Assembly (NCBI RefSeq): GCF_014696615.1 | Contig: NZ_JACJQJ010000003.1 | Location: forward strand, 186,001 to 250,000 | Reading direction: 5' to 3' | Length of the DNA stretch: 64,000 bases | DNA from: Nostoc linckia FACHB-104 | GTDB lineage: Bacteria; Cyanobacteriota; Cyanobacteriia; Cyanobacteriales; Nostocaceae | Shown: one piece after another, positions 1 through 8,336 of the stretch | Numbering within the stretch: position 1 is the first letter of the stretch | Layout: the number at the start of each line of letters is the position of its first letter | Position numbers and translations under genes: made by a program | Notes under the pieces: model-generated | Databases searched by the model: none | Told to the model about the DNA's origin: nothing | What the model saw: only the letters and a program-made list of their open reading frames with translations

Positions 1-384
1 ACCCAAAATCTTATAAGTTTCTTCTCGGCTAAAAATAGTAGATAAGTTTCTAGTTTCAAAGAAATTGCGGATATCTTTTAATTGATGCTGAACCTGATTA
101 GCTTGCCATTCACCTAATAGTTCTAGAAGTTGTTTACTAAAATCTGCACGCAACTGTATTGTCAACTCATCAAGGTTATTTTCACTTATTGCTTGAGATT
201 TTATGATTGCTTCTATGTAGCGCGTGTCATTCTTCACGAAAGATGGCAAGAAAGCTGAAGTACTATAACCGCTAACTATTTCATTTAGTGCTGTGGTGAT
301 ACTATTAGCAGTATTTGTGAGCAAATTTGAGACAATATTATTAATCACATCTGGTAGATATGTGATCTTTGCAGAGTTTGTCAT
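1..384 (-). CDS. Hypothetical protein, 5' part only (runs off the window)
   Basis: An open frame reads leftward from an ATG at 384-382 to the window edge without a stop, giving 128 codons of an incomplete protein. The visible part looks mostly helical: a region rich in Asn, Ser and Thr, then acidic and amphipathic helices (for example KSQAISENNLDELTIQL). I see no signal peptide, membrane segment or catalytic motif, and I do not recognise the family. It is divergent from lysS across 197 bp of AT-rich DNA that must hold both promoters. The steady reading frame and the ATG start support a real gene. The function cannot be judged without the missing 3' part. Confidence 0.6.
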   Translation of the reverse strand, partial: MTNSAKITYLPDVINNIVSNLLTNTANSITTALNEIVSGYSTSAFLPSFVKNDTRYIEAIIKSQAISENNLDELTIQLRADFSKQLLELLGEWQANQVQHQLKDIRNFFETRNLSTIFSREETYKILG

Positions 385-581
385 AAATAAGTAGATTCGA
401 TTTGGCACCTGAATTCACTCTGTTCTAGCCTGTTAATGGCAAGTGTGCCACTAAATATTGTCTGTAATTTCCTCATTTCATATTGTTAAAAATATTTCTT
501 ATTAGTAAATATTCGTCCTTGAGAGTCGCGACTACTTTTGCAGCATCTATAATTAATCTTGCCCTATGAGCGTTCGTTACC

Positions 582-2108
582 ATGTCGGAAGAAGATATCC
601 GTGCCGCGAGGCTGGAAAAAGTAGGCCAGCTCAAACAGCTGGGCATGAATCCCTATGCATACCGATGGGAGTCTACCCACCACGCAGCACAACTGCAAGA
701 AAAATTCGCTGATTTACCTAGCGGTGAAGAAGTTGATTTAGAAGTTGCCATTGCTGGACGCATCTTGGCGCGTCGTGTCTTCGGTAAACTGGCTTTCTTC
801 ACTTTGCAAGATGAAACAGGCACGATTCAGCTTTATTTAGAGAAAAATCGTATTCAAGAAAGCATGGCAGATATTGATGCTGATGCTTTCAATCACCTAA
901 AGCAACTCTCAGACGCAGGCGACATCCTGGGAGCCAAAGGTACTATAAAACGGACTGAAAAGGGCGAGTTATCTGTCTACGTCAAACAATACAGTATTCT
1001 AACCAAATCCTTATTACCTCTGCCCGACAAGTGGCACGGGTTGACGGATGTAGCTAAACGCTACCGTCAACGTTATGTGGATTTGATTGTCAACCCTGAT
1101 GTGCGGCAAACTTTCCGCCGCCGCGCCCAAATTACTGCGGGTATTCGTCGCTATTTAGAACAGCGCGATTTTCTCGAAATTGAAACGCCAGTGCTGCAAA
1201 GTGAGGCTGGGGGTGCGGATGCACGTCCGTTTATCACCTACCACAACACCTTAGATATGGAGTTGTATCTGCGGATTGCCACAGAACTGCATTTGAAAAG
1301 GTTGATTGTTGGTGGTTTTGAAAAGGTATTTGAGTTAGGGCGAATTTTCCGCAACGAAGGAATTTCGACTCGACATAACCCAGAATTTACCACAATTGAA
1401 ATTTACCAAGCCTACGCCGACTACAACGACATGATGGAGCTAACAGAGGGAATTATCACCACTGTTGCTCAAGAGGTACTCAATACACTGCAGATTACCT
1501 ACCAAGGGGTAGCTGTTGATTTGACACCACCTTGGCGACGGGTAACCATGCATGACATAGTCAAAGAATACACAGGCTTGGATTTTAATTCCTTCCAAAC
1601 AGTAGAAGAGGCAAAAACAGCCAGTAAAAATGCTGGGATTCCTGGTGTAGATGAAGCTCAATCTATTGGCAAGTTACTGAATTTAGCCTTTGAAGAAAAA
1701 GTAGAAGCCAACTTAATTCAGCCGACTTTTGTCATTGACTATCCCGTAGAGATTTCGCCCTTAGCGAAACCCCACCGTTCTAAGGCTGGTTTGGTAGAAA
1801 GGTTTGAGTTATTTATTGTTGGGCGGGAGACTGGTAATAGTTTCTCAGAACTTACCGATCCCATTGACCAAAGAGAACGTCTCGAAGCACAAGCTGCGCG
1901 CAAAGCTGCTGGCGACTTAGAAGCCCAAGGCGTTGACGAAGATTTTTTGACTGCTTTGGAATATGGAATGCCACCTACAGGGGGATTAGGGATTGGGATT
2001 GATAGGTTGGTAATGCTATTAACTGATTCTGCCAGTATTCGGGATGCGATCGCTTTCCCCCTACTCAAACCCGAAAAATCTGACTCATCCCCAGAAGCAA
2101 CTACTTAA
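582..2108 (+). CDS. lysS: Lysyl-tRNA synthetase, class II
   Basis: Charges tRNA-Lys with lysine using ATP in the cytoplasm. The 508-aa length is normal for bacterial class II LysRS. An N-terminal OB-fold anticodon-binding domain lies at about residues 55-150. The class II catalytic core follows, with motif 2 ([14 protein letters not shown], about residue 257) and motif 3 ([12 protein letters not shown], about 468). The start is the ATG at 582; a nearby ATG at 566 is out of frame. The C-terminal tail ([13 protein letters not shown]) is a short disordered extension. Its last 21 codons occur again, diverged but still translatable, at 6769, just after the CHAT gene. An intrinsic terminator follows at 2139. 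The neighbouring toxin-antitoxin-CHAT unit therefore has its own promoter. Confidence 0.97.
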   Translation: MSEEDIRAARLEKVGQLKQLGMNPYAYRWESTHHAAQLQEKFADLPSGEEVDLEVAIAGRILARRVFGKLAFFTLQDETGTIQLYLEKNRIQESMADIDADAFNHLKQLSDAGDILGAKGTIKRTEKGELSVYVKQYSILTKSLLPLPDKWHGLTDVAKRYRQRYVDLIVNPDVRQTFRRRAQITAGIRRYLEQRDFLEIETPVLQSEAGGADARPFITYHNTLDMELYLRIATELHLKRLIVGGFEKVFELGRIFRNEGISTRHNPEFTTIEIYQAYADYNDMMELTEGIITTVAQEVLNTLQITYQGVAVDLTPPWRRVTMHDIVKEYTGLDFNSFQTVEEAKTASKNAGIPGVDEAQSIGKLLNLAFEEKVEANLIQPTFVIDYPVEISPLAKPHRSKAGLVERFELFIVGRETGNSFSELTDPIDQRERLEAQAARKAAGDLEAQGVDEDFLTALEYGMPPTGGLGIGIDRLVMLLTDSASIRDAIAFPLLKPEKSDSSPEATT

Positions 2109-2133
2109 TCAACACTCGCAATTGCATAAAAAC
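2046..2133 (+). repeat. lysS 3' end, copy 1 of a diverged direct repeat flanking the CHAT module
   Basis: The segment from the HIP1 octamer at 2046 through the lysS stop codon (2106-2108) and about 20 bp beyond is matched at 6769-6858. By eye the two copies are ungapped over about 80 bp with roughly 13-14 differences. Most differences within the codons are synonymous. The two copies enclose the toxin, antitoxin and CHAT genes. Confidence 0.88.
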
Positions 2134-2138
2134 AGTAG

Positions 2139-2173
2139 GGTGCGTTATGGCTTTGCCTAATGCACCTTTTTTT
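2139..2173 (+). terminator. Intrinsic terminator of lysS
   Basis: A hairpin GGTGCGTTA (2139-2147) / TAATGCACC (2158-2166) with one G-T pair is followed at once by seven T residues (2167-2173). It lies 31 bp after the lysS stop and separates lysS from the downstream operon. Confidence 0.75.
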
Positions 2174-2222
2174 ATCATTTAATCTTTTATTATCTTACTT
2201 GCTCTTACTAATTCTCTATGAT

Positions 2223-2274
2223 ATTCCTTATAAAGAATAATAAGCTTGACATTCCTTATAGGGAATAATATATT
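2223..2274 (+). promoter_or_regulatory. Promoter with two palindromic operators for the toxin-antitoxin-CHAT unit
   Basis: Two copies of a 16-bp dyad lie 28 bp apart, centre to centre: ATTCCTTATAAAGAAT (2223-2238) and ATTCCTTATAGGGAAT (2251-2266). The second fills the spacer of a near-consensus promoter, TTGACA (2246-2251), 17 bp, then TATATT (2269-2274). A repressor bound there would block RNA polymerase, as expected for autoregulation by an HTH antitoxin. Transcription would start near 2281, only about 6 bases before the GTG start codon, so the message would be almost leaderless. The GAGG at 2277-2280 could act as ribosome site only if transcription starts further upstream. Confidence 0.6.
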
Positions 2275-2286
2275 GTGAGGTAGGAA

Positions 2287-2700
2287 GTGACCTGGACTTG
2301 GGAAGTTTATCAAGATGGTAATGGAGAAATCCCTAAAGATTTACTTGCTTTTTTCATCAGGATGATTCCAGCAGAGGAGGAACCAGAAAATCCACCCAAG
2401 CCATTACTCAGTGCTTCCGAAACTAGACGCTTGCAGGTTAATCTGGGCTACCTGTGTAACAAAGGACTAGCATCACTCACCAGTGGCATTTTTGAAAAGC
2501 TGGAAGATGATCTGTATGAGTTAAGGATGACCAAGAGTGAACATAATCCCAGGTTTATCTTAACGGCTGTGACTCCTCAGAGGTTTGTGGTGCTACACGC
2601 CTTTATGAAAAAATACAACGACGCTATTAAAGAAAGAGACAAAGCGCCTGCAAGAGAGAGATTGCGGCAATTGCAGCAGAGGAATCATGAAAAAGCCTAA
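2287..2700 (+). CDS. HigB/Gp49-like (RelE superfamily) toxin
   Basis: A 137-aa protein whose second half has the Gp49/HigB pattern: a conserved LYELRM strand, then RFILTAVT, then FVVLHAFMKK and a basic C-terminal helix. Family members are mRNA interferases acting on the ribosome, neutralised by a partner HTH protein. The first 60 residues are longer than in minimal toxins and contain a proline/acidic stretch (PAEEEPENPPKP). The start is GTG at 2287, because an in-frame TAG lies at 2281 and the next in-frame ATG would remove the N-terminus. The gene overlaps the HTH gene by 14 bp, in the toxin-first order typical of higBA loci. The catalytic activity is inferred, not shown. Confidence 0.8.
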   Translation: MTWTWEVYQDGNGEIPKDLLAFFIRMIPAEEEPENPPKPLLSASETRRLQVNLGYLCNKGLASLTSGIFEKLEDDLYELRMTKSEHNPRFILTAVTPQRFVVLHAFMKKYNDAIKERDKAPARERLRQLQQRNHEKA

Positions 2701-3406
2701 TTTTCAAGCTTGGTTACAACAGCCAATAAGCGAAGACTCAGAGGTGATTTTAGCGGGGAAGCTAGAGTATTTACGCCTCTATCTTACCGATGCCATGCGG
2801 GAAATACGTAATAAAGCCGGATTAACTCAGGCACAGCTAGCCGAACAACTGGGAGTAAAGCAAGCGGCGGTGTCAAAGTTGGAATCGGCGCTAAAAGACC
2901 ATGAATTGGAATCTGTGTTGCACTATTTACATACCTTGGGTGCAGAGTTGCTAGTAGCCGTTAAACAAGGGGATGACTTATATCAAGCCAGCGATAATGA
3001 TGGTGTATTGCTAGTAGATGTACCAGATATAGTGGCACAAAAAGCATTAGCAGCAAACATGAGTGTGCGGGAATATGTTTGTGCAGCAATTGAGAAGTTT
3101 TCTATTGAGGATAATAGGCTAAGAACAGCTTTAGTAAAACTACTGGAAAGTGATGATTTAGTAGCAGTGAAAGTAAGAGAGCGGTTGAGTACAAAGACAA
3201 CACAGGAAATTGCTATAGAGTTAGAAAAATGTCTGAATCTATCTGAAGAAGACCGAATTTTTGCTGTTAAGAATGTATTAGCGGGTAGTGTGGCGGTTGG
3301 AGAAAGTAATCGCGGAAGCAATAATGAAATTGATGAAATTGAGTTGTTAGATTTAGCAGAAGAACTAGTAGAAAAGTTAGTAGATTTTATTGATAAACAT
3401 AACTAA
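2687..3406 (+). CDS. XRE-family HTH antitoxin with an extra C-terminal domain
   Basis: A 239-aa protein, more than twice the usual length of a HigA antitoxin. A classical XRE helix-turn-helix lies at residues 45-66 (GLTQAQLAEQLGVKQAAVSK) and should bind the dyads upstream of the toxin gene. Residues 105-140 look like a small linking domain (VDVPDIVAQKALAANMSVRE). Residues 152-231 form an acidic helical domain (LLESDDLVAVKVRERL ... IFAVKNVLAGSVAVGES ... DEIELLDLAEEL) found again, clearly homologous, in the protein at 7703-8176. The gene overlaps the toxin gene by 14 bp and ends 2 bp before the CHAT gene. An attractive but unproven idea is that the extra domain links toxin regulation to the CHAT protease. 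Confidence 0.82.
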   Translation: MKKPNFQAWLQQPISEDSEVILAGKLEYLRLYLTDAMREIRNKAGLTQAQLAEQLGVKQAAVSKLESALKDHELESVLHYLHTLGAELLVAVKQGDDLYQASDNDGVLLVDVPDIVAQKALAANMSVREYVCAAIEKFSIEDNRLRTALVKLLESDDLVAVKVRERLSTKTTQEIAIELEKCLNLSEEDRIFAVKNVLAGSVAVGESNRGSNNEIDEIELLDLAEELVEKLVDFIDKHN

Positions 3407-3408
3407 AA

Positions 3409-6400
3409 ATGAGCTTTAATAATCTAGTGAAAGGTTTTGGTGTGAGAAAACCAAAAAAGAACCAAAATCAATATAAATTTTATATTGATTTTTTACATAA
3501 ATTATTAAAGGTAATTTCAGCTAATCCAAATAAACCTAAAGTTGTTTATCGGTTGCTTGAAGCTAACCAAGATAAGTTGAATCAGGAATTTACTCCAGTT
3601 TTCAGGCGCTGGTTAACAACTAAATTATCTACAAATTCTCAACAAGCGTACACTACAGCAGATGCTACTTTAAAATTAATGCTTTTGTTGAATGAGTTTG
3701 AGCAGGGAAATAGAGTTGTTTGTGAGGAGATTTGCATTGCTGGTTATGAAGTTTTACTAACGTTTGTTACTCGTTCTCACTTTCCCGAAATATGGGCGAT
3801 GATTCAACACAATCTCGGCGAATTATACCTGGAATGTTGGAGAGGAGAACGAGCAGAGAATATTGAAAAAGCTATCCGCTGTTTTTATCAAGAATTAGAA
3901 ATATACACATCAAAGCGCTATCCTAAAGAATGGCTAAGTGCCAAAAATGACCTGGGAGTTGCCTATAGCGATCGCATTCAAGGTGAACGTTATGAGAATA
4001 TTAAACAAGCAATTCAGCATCTTACAGAGGCAATCCAAAAGTTTCCATCAGAACGGTTTACTAAACTATGGTTAAAGCTCCAGTATAATCTTGATAGAAT
4101 CTCATTTGAAAACACGGAAGATGATATAGAAGATATTCAACAGGGACTCAGTCAGTTAACACAAAAATTATCTACACAAGAGAAAAACCCAACAGAATGG
4201 GCAAATATTCAACTAGATTTGGGTGATTATTACCATGCTAGTTATATAGGAGATAGAGGTAAAAATTTAGAAAAATCTATCCATTTTTATACACAGGCAT
4301 TACAAGTATTTACTGCTGAAAAATATCCTGAAAAATGGGGAAAGATTCAACAATATTTAGGTAATTCCTATCTGCATCGTATCCGAGGAGATGAAAGCGA
4401 AAATATTGAATCTGCTATCAATTGTTTTACGCAAGCTCTACAAGTAAGGACGCAACAACATTTCCCTGAAGCATGGGCTAAAACCAAAAGCTATTTAGGT
4501 ATTGCTTTTCGCAGACGTATTGATGGAGATAAATCGGAAAATTTAGAACTGTCTCTTCAGCATTGTCAAGATGCTTTACAAGTAGATATCCGCGATCGCG
4601 ATCCCAAAATATGGGCAGAAATTCAATTACATCTCGCTACAGTTTACGTCGATAGAATGCTCGGTTCTACAACTGAGAATATTAAACAGGCTATTTTCTA
4701 TTTTGAGCAAGCACTGCAAGAATATACTCCAGAGCGCAACCCAGAGTTTTGTAGTTTAACTCACATGGAACTAGGGATTGCCTATGGTGGAATCCAGAAT
4801 ATTGAAAAAGCTATATATCACTTCCAAGAAGCATTACAGGTATGTACCCGCGATCGCTTTCCAGAAAGATGGGCTGATATTCAACATAATCTCAGTGGTG
4901 TTTATGTAAATCGCATCCAAGGAAATCGTCAAGAAAATATTGCTTTAGCTATCCACTGTTTGCAGCAAGAGTTAGAAATATATACACCTAATAGGTTTCC
5001 TCAGCTATCCTATGAAGCAGGAAGATCTCTTGCCTTCATAAGTTTGATAGAAGATAAGTGGGAAACAGCTATTCAAGGCTACGCCACAGCTATAGAAGCG
5101 GTCGAAACCTATCGTACCTGGGCTAATTCTGAAACTCGCCGCCAAAAAATTCTAGAAGAAGCTATTGACATTTACCAAGAGATGGTAGAAATCTGTATTA
5201 AAGCAGGACAAATTGAGAAAGCTTTTGAATATGCCGAGCGATCGCGCTCTAAACGTCTGGTAGACTTAATGGCAAGTAACGACCTCTACCAAAGCGGCGA
5301 AATTCCCCCAGCAGTCAAGGAATTATTGCAGCAGTATGAAGAACTGCAACAGCAAATTGATCAAGAACGCGTAGAAGCTCCGCTTCTTGTCGGCAGACAT
5401 CGCCCAAAATTTAACGGTAATGGTAGTCAAACACGCGCTGTATTCCAAACTTACAACGAAGCGATCGCATCCTTAGAAGCAGAAAAACAGCAAATTTGGG
5501 AACAAATCAGATGCTTAGATCCTGTGTTAGCTGGCGAAATTCAAGTTAGCGCCCCTAATTTCTCAGCAATCCAAAAGCTGATTGACCAGCCTACTACCGC
5601 TATTCTCAATTTCTATACTACCGATAACGACACCCATATCTTTGTCCTGCGACAAAATCAAATTACCCTCCACACTTGCGCCGGACAAGGGCTAAAAACG
5701 CTGCAAGACTGGATTGAGCAGAATTGGATATCACCTTATGTAAGTGATATCCAGACATGGAATAGCCAAATTAATCATATTCTCACCGAACTAGCTCAAC
5801 GCTTGCAACTGCCTGAATTAATTTCCCAACATTTAAAAGGTATTGAAGAACTCATTCTAGTACCTCACTTGTTGCTGCACCAAATTCCCTTCGCGGCTTT
5901 ACCAATAGGAGATAATCAATATCTAGGAGATCAATTTCTGATTCGCTATACTCCTAGCTGCCAAATCTTAGAATTTTGTCAACAACGCGACAAGATAGAA
6001 AACTGCGAATTGTATGGCACTGTTGAAGATGCCACAGATGATTTACCCTGCGCCAGTTTTGAAGGTGAACAACTTGCCAAACTGTGCAATATTCCTCACT
6101 CTCAACGCCTGAGAGGTAGCATTCAAGCAACTAAAGCTAATTATCGTCAGCTAGCTGAACAAGTCCAAGTACTTCACTGCTGTCATCATGCTGAATCATG
6201 TCTTGATAATCCCCTCGCATCATATTTGAAATTGGCGGATGGCACAATTACATTAGGGCAGTTAATGACACCAGGATGGCGTTTACCTAATCTCTCTGAT
6301 GTTTTTCTTTCCTGCTGCGAGACGAATTTGGGTATTCCTGGGCTAACAGATGATATTCTCACCCTCTCCACAGGCTTTTTGTGTGCTGGTGCAAGAAGCG

Positions 6401-6765
6401 TTGTCAGTACTCTGTGGGAAGTAGATGATTTAGCAACAGCATTATTTTCAGTATTTTACTACCAACACAGACAACAGGGTAAAAGCCGTCCGGAAGCTTT
6501 ACGACAAGCCCAAATCTCCTTACGGAGTTTAAGGAAAGAGGATGTTAAAGAAATTTCTCCAGAAGCAGAAGCCAGGGAAAGGGAACTCATAAAAAGTAGA
6601 AGACAATACAGCCCTGGGACAGTAGAACATCGCGAATGGGAGCGTGAATATAAGATGTACGCCAGATTTAACCGATTAATTCAAGCTATCGAAAGTTCTA
6701 CGGAAGAGTTTCCCTTTTTACATCCGCGTTACTGGTCTGCTTTCATCTGTCAGGGTTTACGATAA
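3409..6765 (+). CDS. TPR-CHAT protein (caspase-like peptidase with tetratricopeptide array)
   Basis: A 1118-aa protein. Residues 110-570 hold a TPR array with an unusually long, roughly 50-residue period, recognised by recurring blocks such as ENIEKAIRCF, FPEAWAK and YLGIAFRRRI. A coiled segment follows at about 625-700, then a CHAT domain (about 730-1118). The expected catalytic pair is visible: His927 in LHCCHHAE and Cys970 in LSCCETN. Both sit in the right order and context for clan CD (caspase-like) peptidases. CHAT proteins act as death or defence effectors, often activated by a partner. This gene starts 2 bp after the HTH antitoxin gene, so it is almost certainly co-transcribed with the toxin-antitoxin pair. 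That gene order is unusual. The stop codon is 3 bp from the duplicated lysS tail. Confidence 0.9.
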   Translation: MSFNNLVKGFGVRKPKKNQNQYKFYIDFLHKLLKVISANPNKPKVVYRLLEANQDKLNQEFTPVFRRWLTTKLSTNSQQAYTTADATLKLMLLLNEFEQGNRVVCEEICIAGYEVLLTFVTRSHFPEIWAMIQHNLGELYLECWRGERAENIEKAIRCFYQELEIYTSKRYPKEWLSAKNDLGVAYSDRIQGERYENIKQAIQHLTEAIQKFPSERFTKLWLKLQYNLDRISFENTEDDIEDIQQGLSQLTQKLSTQEKNPTEWANIQLDLGDYYHASYIGDRGKNLEKSIHFYTQALQVFTAEKYPEKWGKIQQYLGNSYLHRIRGDESENIESAINCFTQALQVRTQQHFPEAWAKTKSYLGIAFRRRIDGDKSENLELSLQHCQDALQVDIRDRDPKIWAEIQLHLATVYVDRMLGSTTENIKQAIFYFEQALQEYTPERNPEFCSLTHMELGIAYGGIQNIEKAIYHFQEALQVCTRDRFPERWADIQHNLSGVYVNRIQGNRQENIALAIHCLQQELEIYTPNRFPQLSYEAGRSLAFISLIEDKWETAIQGYATAIEAVETYRTWANSETRRQKILEEAIDIYQEMVEICIKAGQIEKAFEYAERSRSKRLVDLMASNDLYQSGEIPPAVKELLQQYEELQQQIDQERVEAPLLVGRHRPKFNGNGSQTRAVFQTYNEAIASLEAEKQQIWEQIRCLDPVLAGEIQVSAPNFSAIQKLIDQPTTAILNFYTTDNDTHIFVLRQNQITLHTCAGQGLKTLQDWIEQNWISPYVSDIQTWNSQINHILTELAQRLQLPELISQHLKGIEELILVPHLLLHQIPFAALPIGDNQYLGDQFLIRYTPSCQILEFCQQRDKIENCELYGTVEDATDDLPCASFEGEQLAKLCNIPHSQRLRGSIQATKANYRQLAEQVQVLHCCHHAESCLDNPLASYLKLADGTITLGQLMTPGWRLPNLSDVFLSCCETNLGIPGLTDDILTLSTGFLCAGARSVVSTLWEVDDLATALFSVFYYQHRQQGKSRPEALRQAQISLRSLRKEDVKEISPEAEARERELIKSRRQYSPGTVEHREWEREYKMYARFNRLIQAIESSTEEFPFLHPRYWSAFICQGLR

Positions 6766-6768
6766 TAA

Positions 6769-6858
6769 GCGATCGCCTTTCCCCTGCTTAAACCAGAAAA
6801 ATCTGACTCATCCTCAGAAGCTACAACTTAATCCTAACTAGCAATTACATAGCTAAAA
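6769..6858 (+). pseudogene. Second copy of the lysS 3' end (remnant)
   Basis: Starting at a HIP1 octamer (6769-6776), this stretch translates in one frame as [20 protein letters not shown] followed by a stop (6829-6831). That is the C-terminus of lysS with one substitution (P to S). Of the 21 codons, about seven differ synonymously and one non-synonymously, so both versions evolved as working gene ends before one was cut off. Similarity continues past the stop through GCAATTACAT. There is no start codon or upstream lysS sequence. Most likely this is the displaced, or donor, end left when the toxin-antitoxin-CHAT segment entered or rearranged here. Confidence 0.9.
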
Positions 6859-6860
6859 AC

Positions 6861-6896
6861 ACCTGTCAAAACGTAAGATTTTGCGTTTTTGCAGGT
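6861..6896 (+). terminator. Strong hairpin after the lysS remnant
   Basis: ACCTGTCAAAACG (6861-6873) pairs with CGTTTTTGCAGGT (6884-6896), giving a 13-bp stem with one mismatch, one G-T pair and a 10-base loop. There is no clean T-run on the plus strand. It is probably the old lysS terminator carried with the remnant, now ending CHAT transcription. Confidence 0.5.
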
Positions 6897-6968
6897 TATT
6901 AATTGAGAATGCTATAAAATAATTTTATAATTCTTGCCGCCCACTTCAGTTTAGAGGTTTATCATTAT

Positions 6969-7664
6969 TTGCAAGCCAAAGATATTAAAAAACAATTAAG
7001 ATTACTCATAGAGGAAGCATCTGTAATAGATCCTGGTTTAGCGAAAAGGTTAGAAGAGATAAATCGTTGGGTGAAAGATGTTAAGCCTGGTTCCCTAACA
7101 TCTAAAAAATTTGTACTTTTTTTTCTGCAACAGATAATTAAAGATGCGCTGATTTGGCTTGATATACAAGCTCTAGCATCACCACAGGAGCAGCAAGAGT
7201 ACTATGAACAGATGACACCAACGGAATACTATTGGTATAGTTATTTATTCCCCAAATGGTTGAATCAAGCAGATCCAAAATTCACTATTTGGAAACAAAA
7301 ATTGATGGCGGGAGAGTATCATCAAGCGGATATCAATGTTCTGAGATTGATTGCTACTGATATCATCCATCGGGACGGCACTTTTTGGCAGTGTTATATA
7401 GCCGACTTCTCAATGGCAACTGATATAATTGTTAGTAATCGAGAGAAGCAACCACTGTGTATTCAAATCACTAGTCTTTCGGATGAATTTTCTCAGGAAA
7501 AATCTGATAATTGGGAAAATACCTTGCTACTTTGGGGCATAGATAGAGGTTTGTTCTTAAGTTACAATCCCCACATTACGGATTTTGTCAATCAGGTAGT
7601 GAATATATCACTATATAACAGCGATCGCTTGCAAACAGGTATTTACTTAAAATTCAATTTATAG
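6969..7664 (+). CDS. Unknown protein next to the CHAT module
   Basis: A 231-aa protein that I do not recognise. The proposed start is TTG at 6969, with AGAGG about 13 bases upstream; the next in-frame ATG (about 7213) would remove a third of the protein. The N-terminal 60 residues are basic and helical (KDIKKQLRLLIEEASVID). The middle is rich in Trp and Tyr. Residues 150-200 have alternating strands containing a DIIVSNREKQPLCIQIT stretch. That stretch faintly recalls the D...(E/Q)xK core of PD-(D/E)XK nucleases, but with Thr in place of Lys, so I would not call it a nuclease. It lies just outside the lysS repeat and 38 bp before a gene sharing the antitoxin C-terminal domain. Confidence 0.65.
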   Translation: MQAKDIKKQLRLLIEEASVIDPGLAKRLEEINRWVKDVKPGSLTSKKFVLFFLQQIIKDALIWLDIQALASPQEQQEYYEQMTPTEYYWYSYLFPKWLNQADPKFTIWKQKLMAGEYHQADINVLRLIATDIIHRDGTFWQCYIADFSMATDIIVSNREKQPLCIQITSLSDEFSQEKSDNWENTLLLWGIDRGLFLSYNPHITDFVNQVVNISLYNSDRLQTGIYLKFNL

Positions 7665-7702
7665 TTGTAGACCATTTTCCGTCACTGTCTTCACCAAACT
7701 AC

Positions 7703-8176
7703 ATGATTATGGGGCACAAAATTCCAGTTGAACCTCAAGCAAGATTAGAAAATTTTTTGGAACATTTAGAAGCAGCTAGGCAATTACAAAGAGAATGGAT
7801 GACTTATGGACTTGACTGCGTAAATTTATATTTTGATGATATCGATGGAGATTGGTGGGAAAAATGGACAGAAGAGGAACCGCAGAGTTTTGAAGCGGCT
7901 GTAATAGCGTTCCTAGAAAGTGATAACTGGGTTGCTGTTAGGGTACGCAAGCAACTGCATGACAAACCTATCTCGGAAATTGCTAGCAAGCTGGACAAAT
8001 ATTTGAGTTTCCCACAAGAAGACCAGATTTTTGCTATCAAAAACTTTTTAGCAGGTAAGGTAGCTGTGGGAGACAGTTACCGCTACAGCACCATTGAAAT
8101 CGATGAAATTGAACTTTTTAATTTAGCAGCAGAACTCTTAGAGAAGTTGGAAGAAATTCGAGGTAGAAATCTCTAG
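7703..8176 (+). CDS. Protein carrying the antitoxin-type C-terminal domain
   Basis: A 157-aa acidic protein. Residues 70-149 (FLESDNWVAVRVRKQL ... IFAIKNFLAGKVAVGDS ... DEIELFNLAAELLEKL) align without gaps with residues 152-231 of the HTH antitoxin upstream. Key shared blocks are LESD, VAV(K/R)VR, EI(A), IFA(V/I)KN, LAG.VAVG and IDEIEL. The N-terminal 65 residues are different: a predicted helix, then a Trp-rich acidic stretch (DDIDGDWWEKWTEEEP). The start is ATG 7703, with a second ATG at 7709. No DNA-binding motif is seen. The domain recurs in one locus on different N-terminal partners, which suggests an adaptor or interaction module. The function is unknown. Confidence 0.75.
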   Translation: MIMGHKIPVEPQARLENFLEHLEAARQLQREWMTYGLDCVNLYFDDIDGDWWEKWTEEEPQSFEAAVIAFLESDNWVAVRVRKQLHDKPISEIASKLDKYLSFPQEDQIFAIKNFLAGKVAVGDSYRYSTIEIDEIELFNLAAELLEKLEEIRGRNL

Positions 8177-8265
8177 GTAGTTGTGAGTATTCATGAAAGT
8201 AGGGTGTGTTGTCGCACAGCGCAACGCACCAAGAAGACATTAAAAATTCGCAAATCTTGCTACCT

Positions 8266-8298
8266 AGATACCCGACTTTTTGAAAAAGTTGGGTATCT
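8266..8298. repeat. Dispersed 33-base hairpin repeat, copy 1
   Basis: The stem begins AGATACCCGACTTTTT and closes with AAAAAGTTGGGTATCT. Related copies at 18556-18588 and 44018-44050 have AGATCCCC/GGGGATCT. Here the fifth position and its partner have both changed (C-G to A-T), so the pairing is kept. Confidence 0.75.
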
Positions 8299-8336
8299 AA
8301 ATCTCGCTAAATTTAGTGAGATTTCATCCTATAAAT

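Noticed and set aside
3409-6765. CHAT gene considered as part of a type III-E CRISPR (craspase) system
   Set aside because: No Cas7-11-like gene, Cas1 or CRISPR array lies in the window. The partners are a toxin and an HTH protein.
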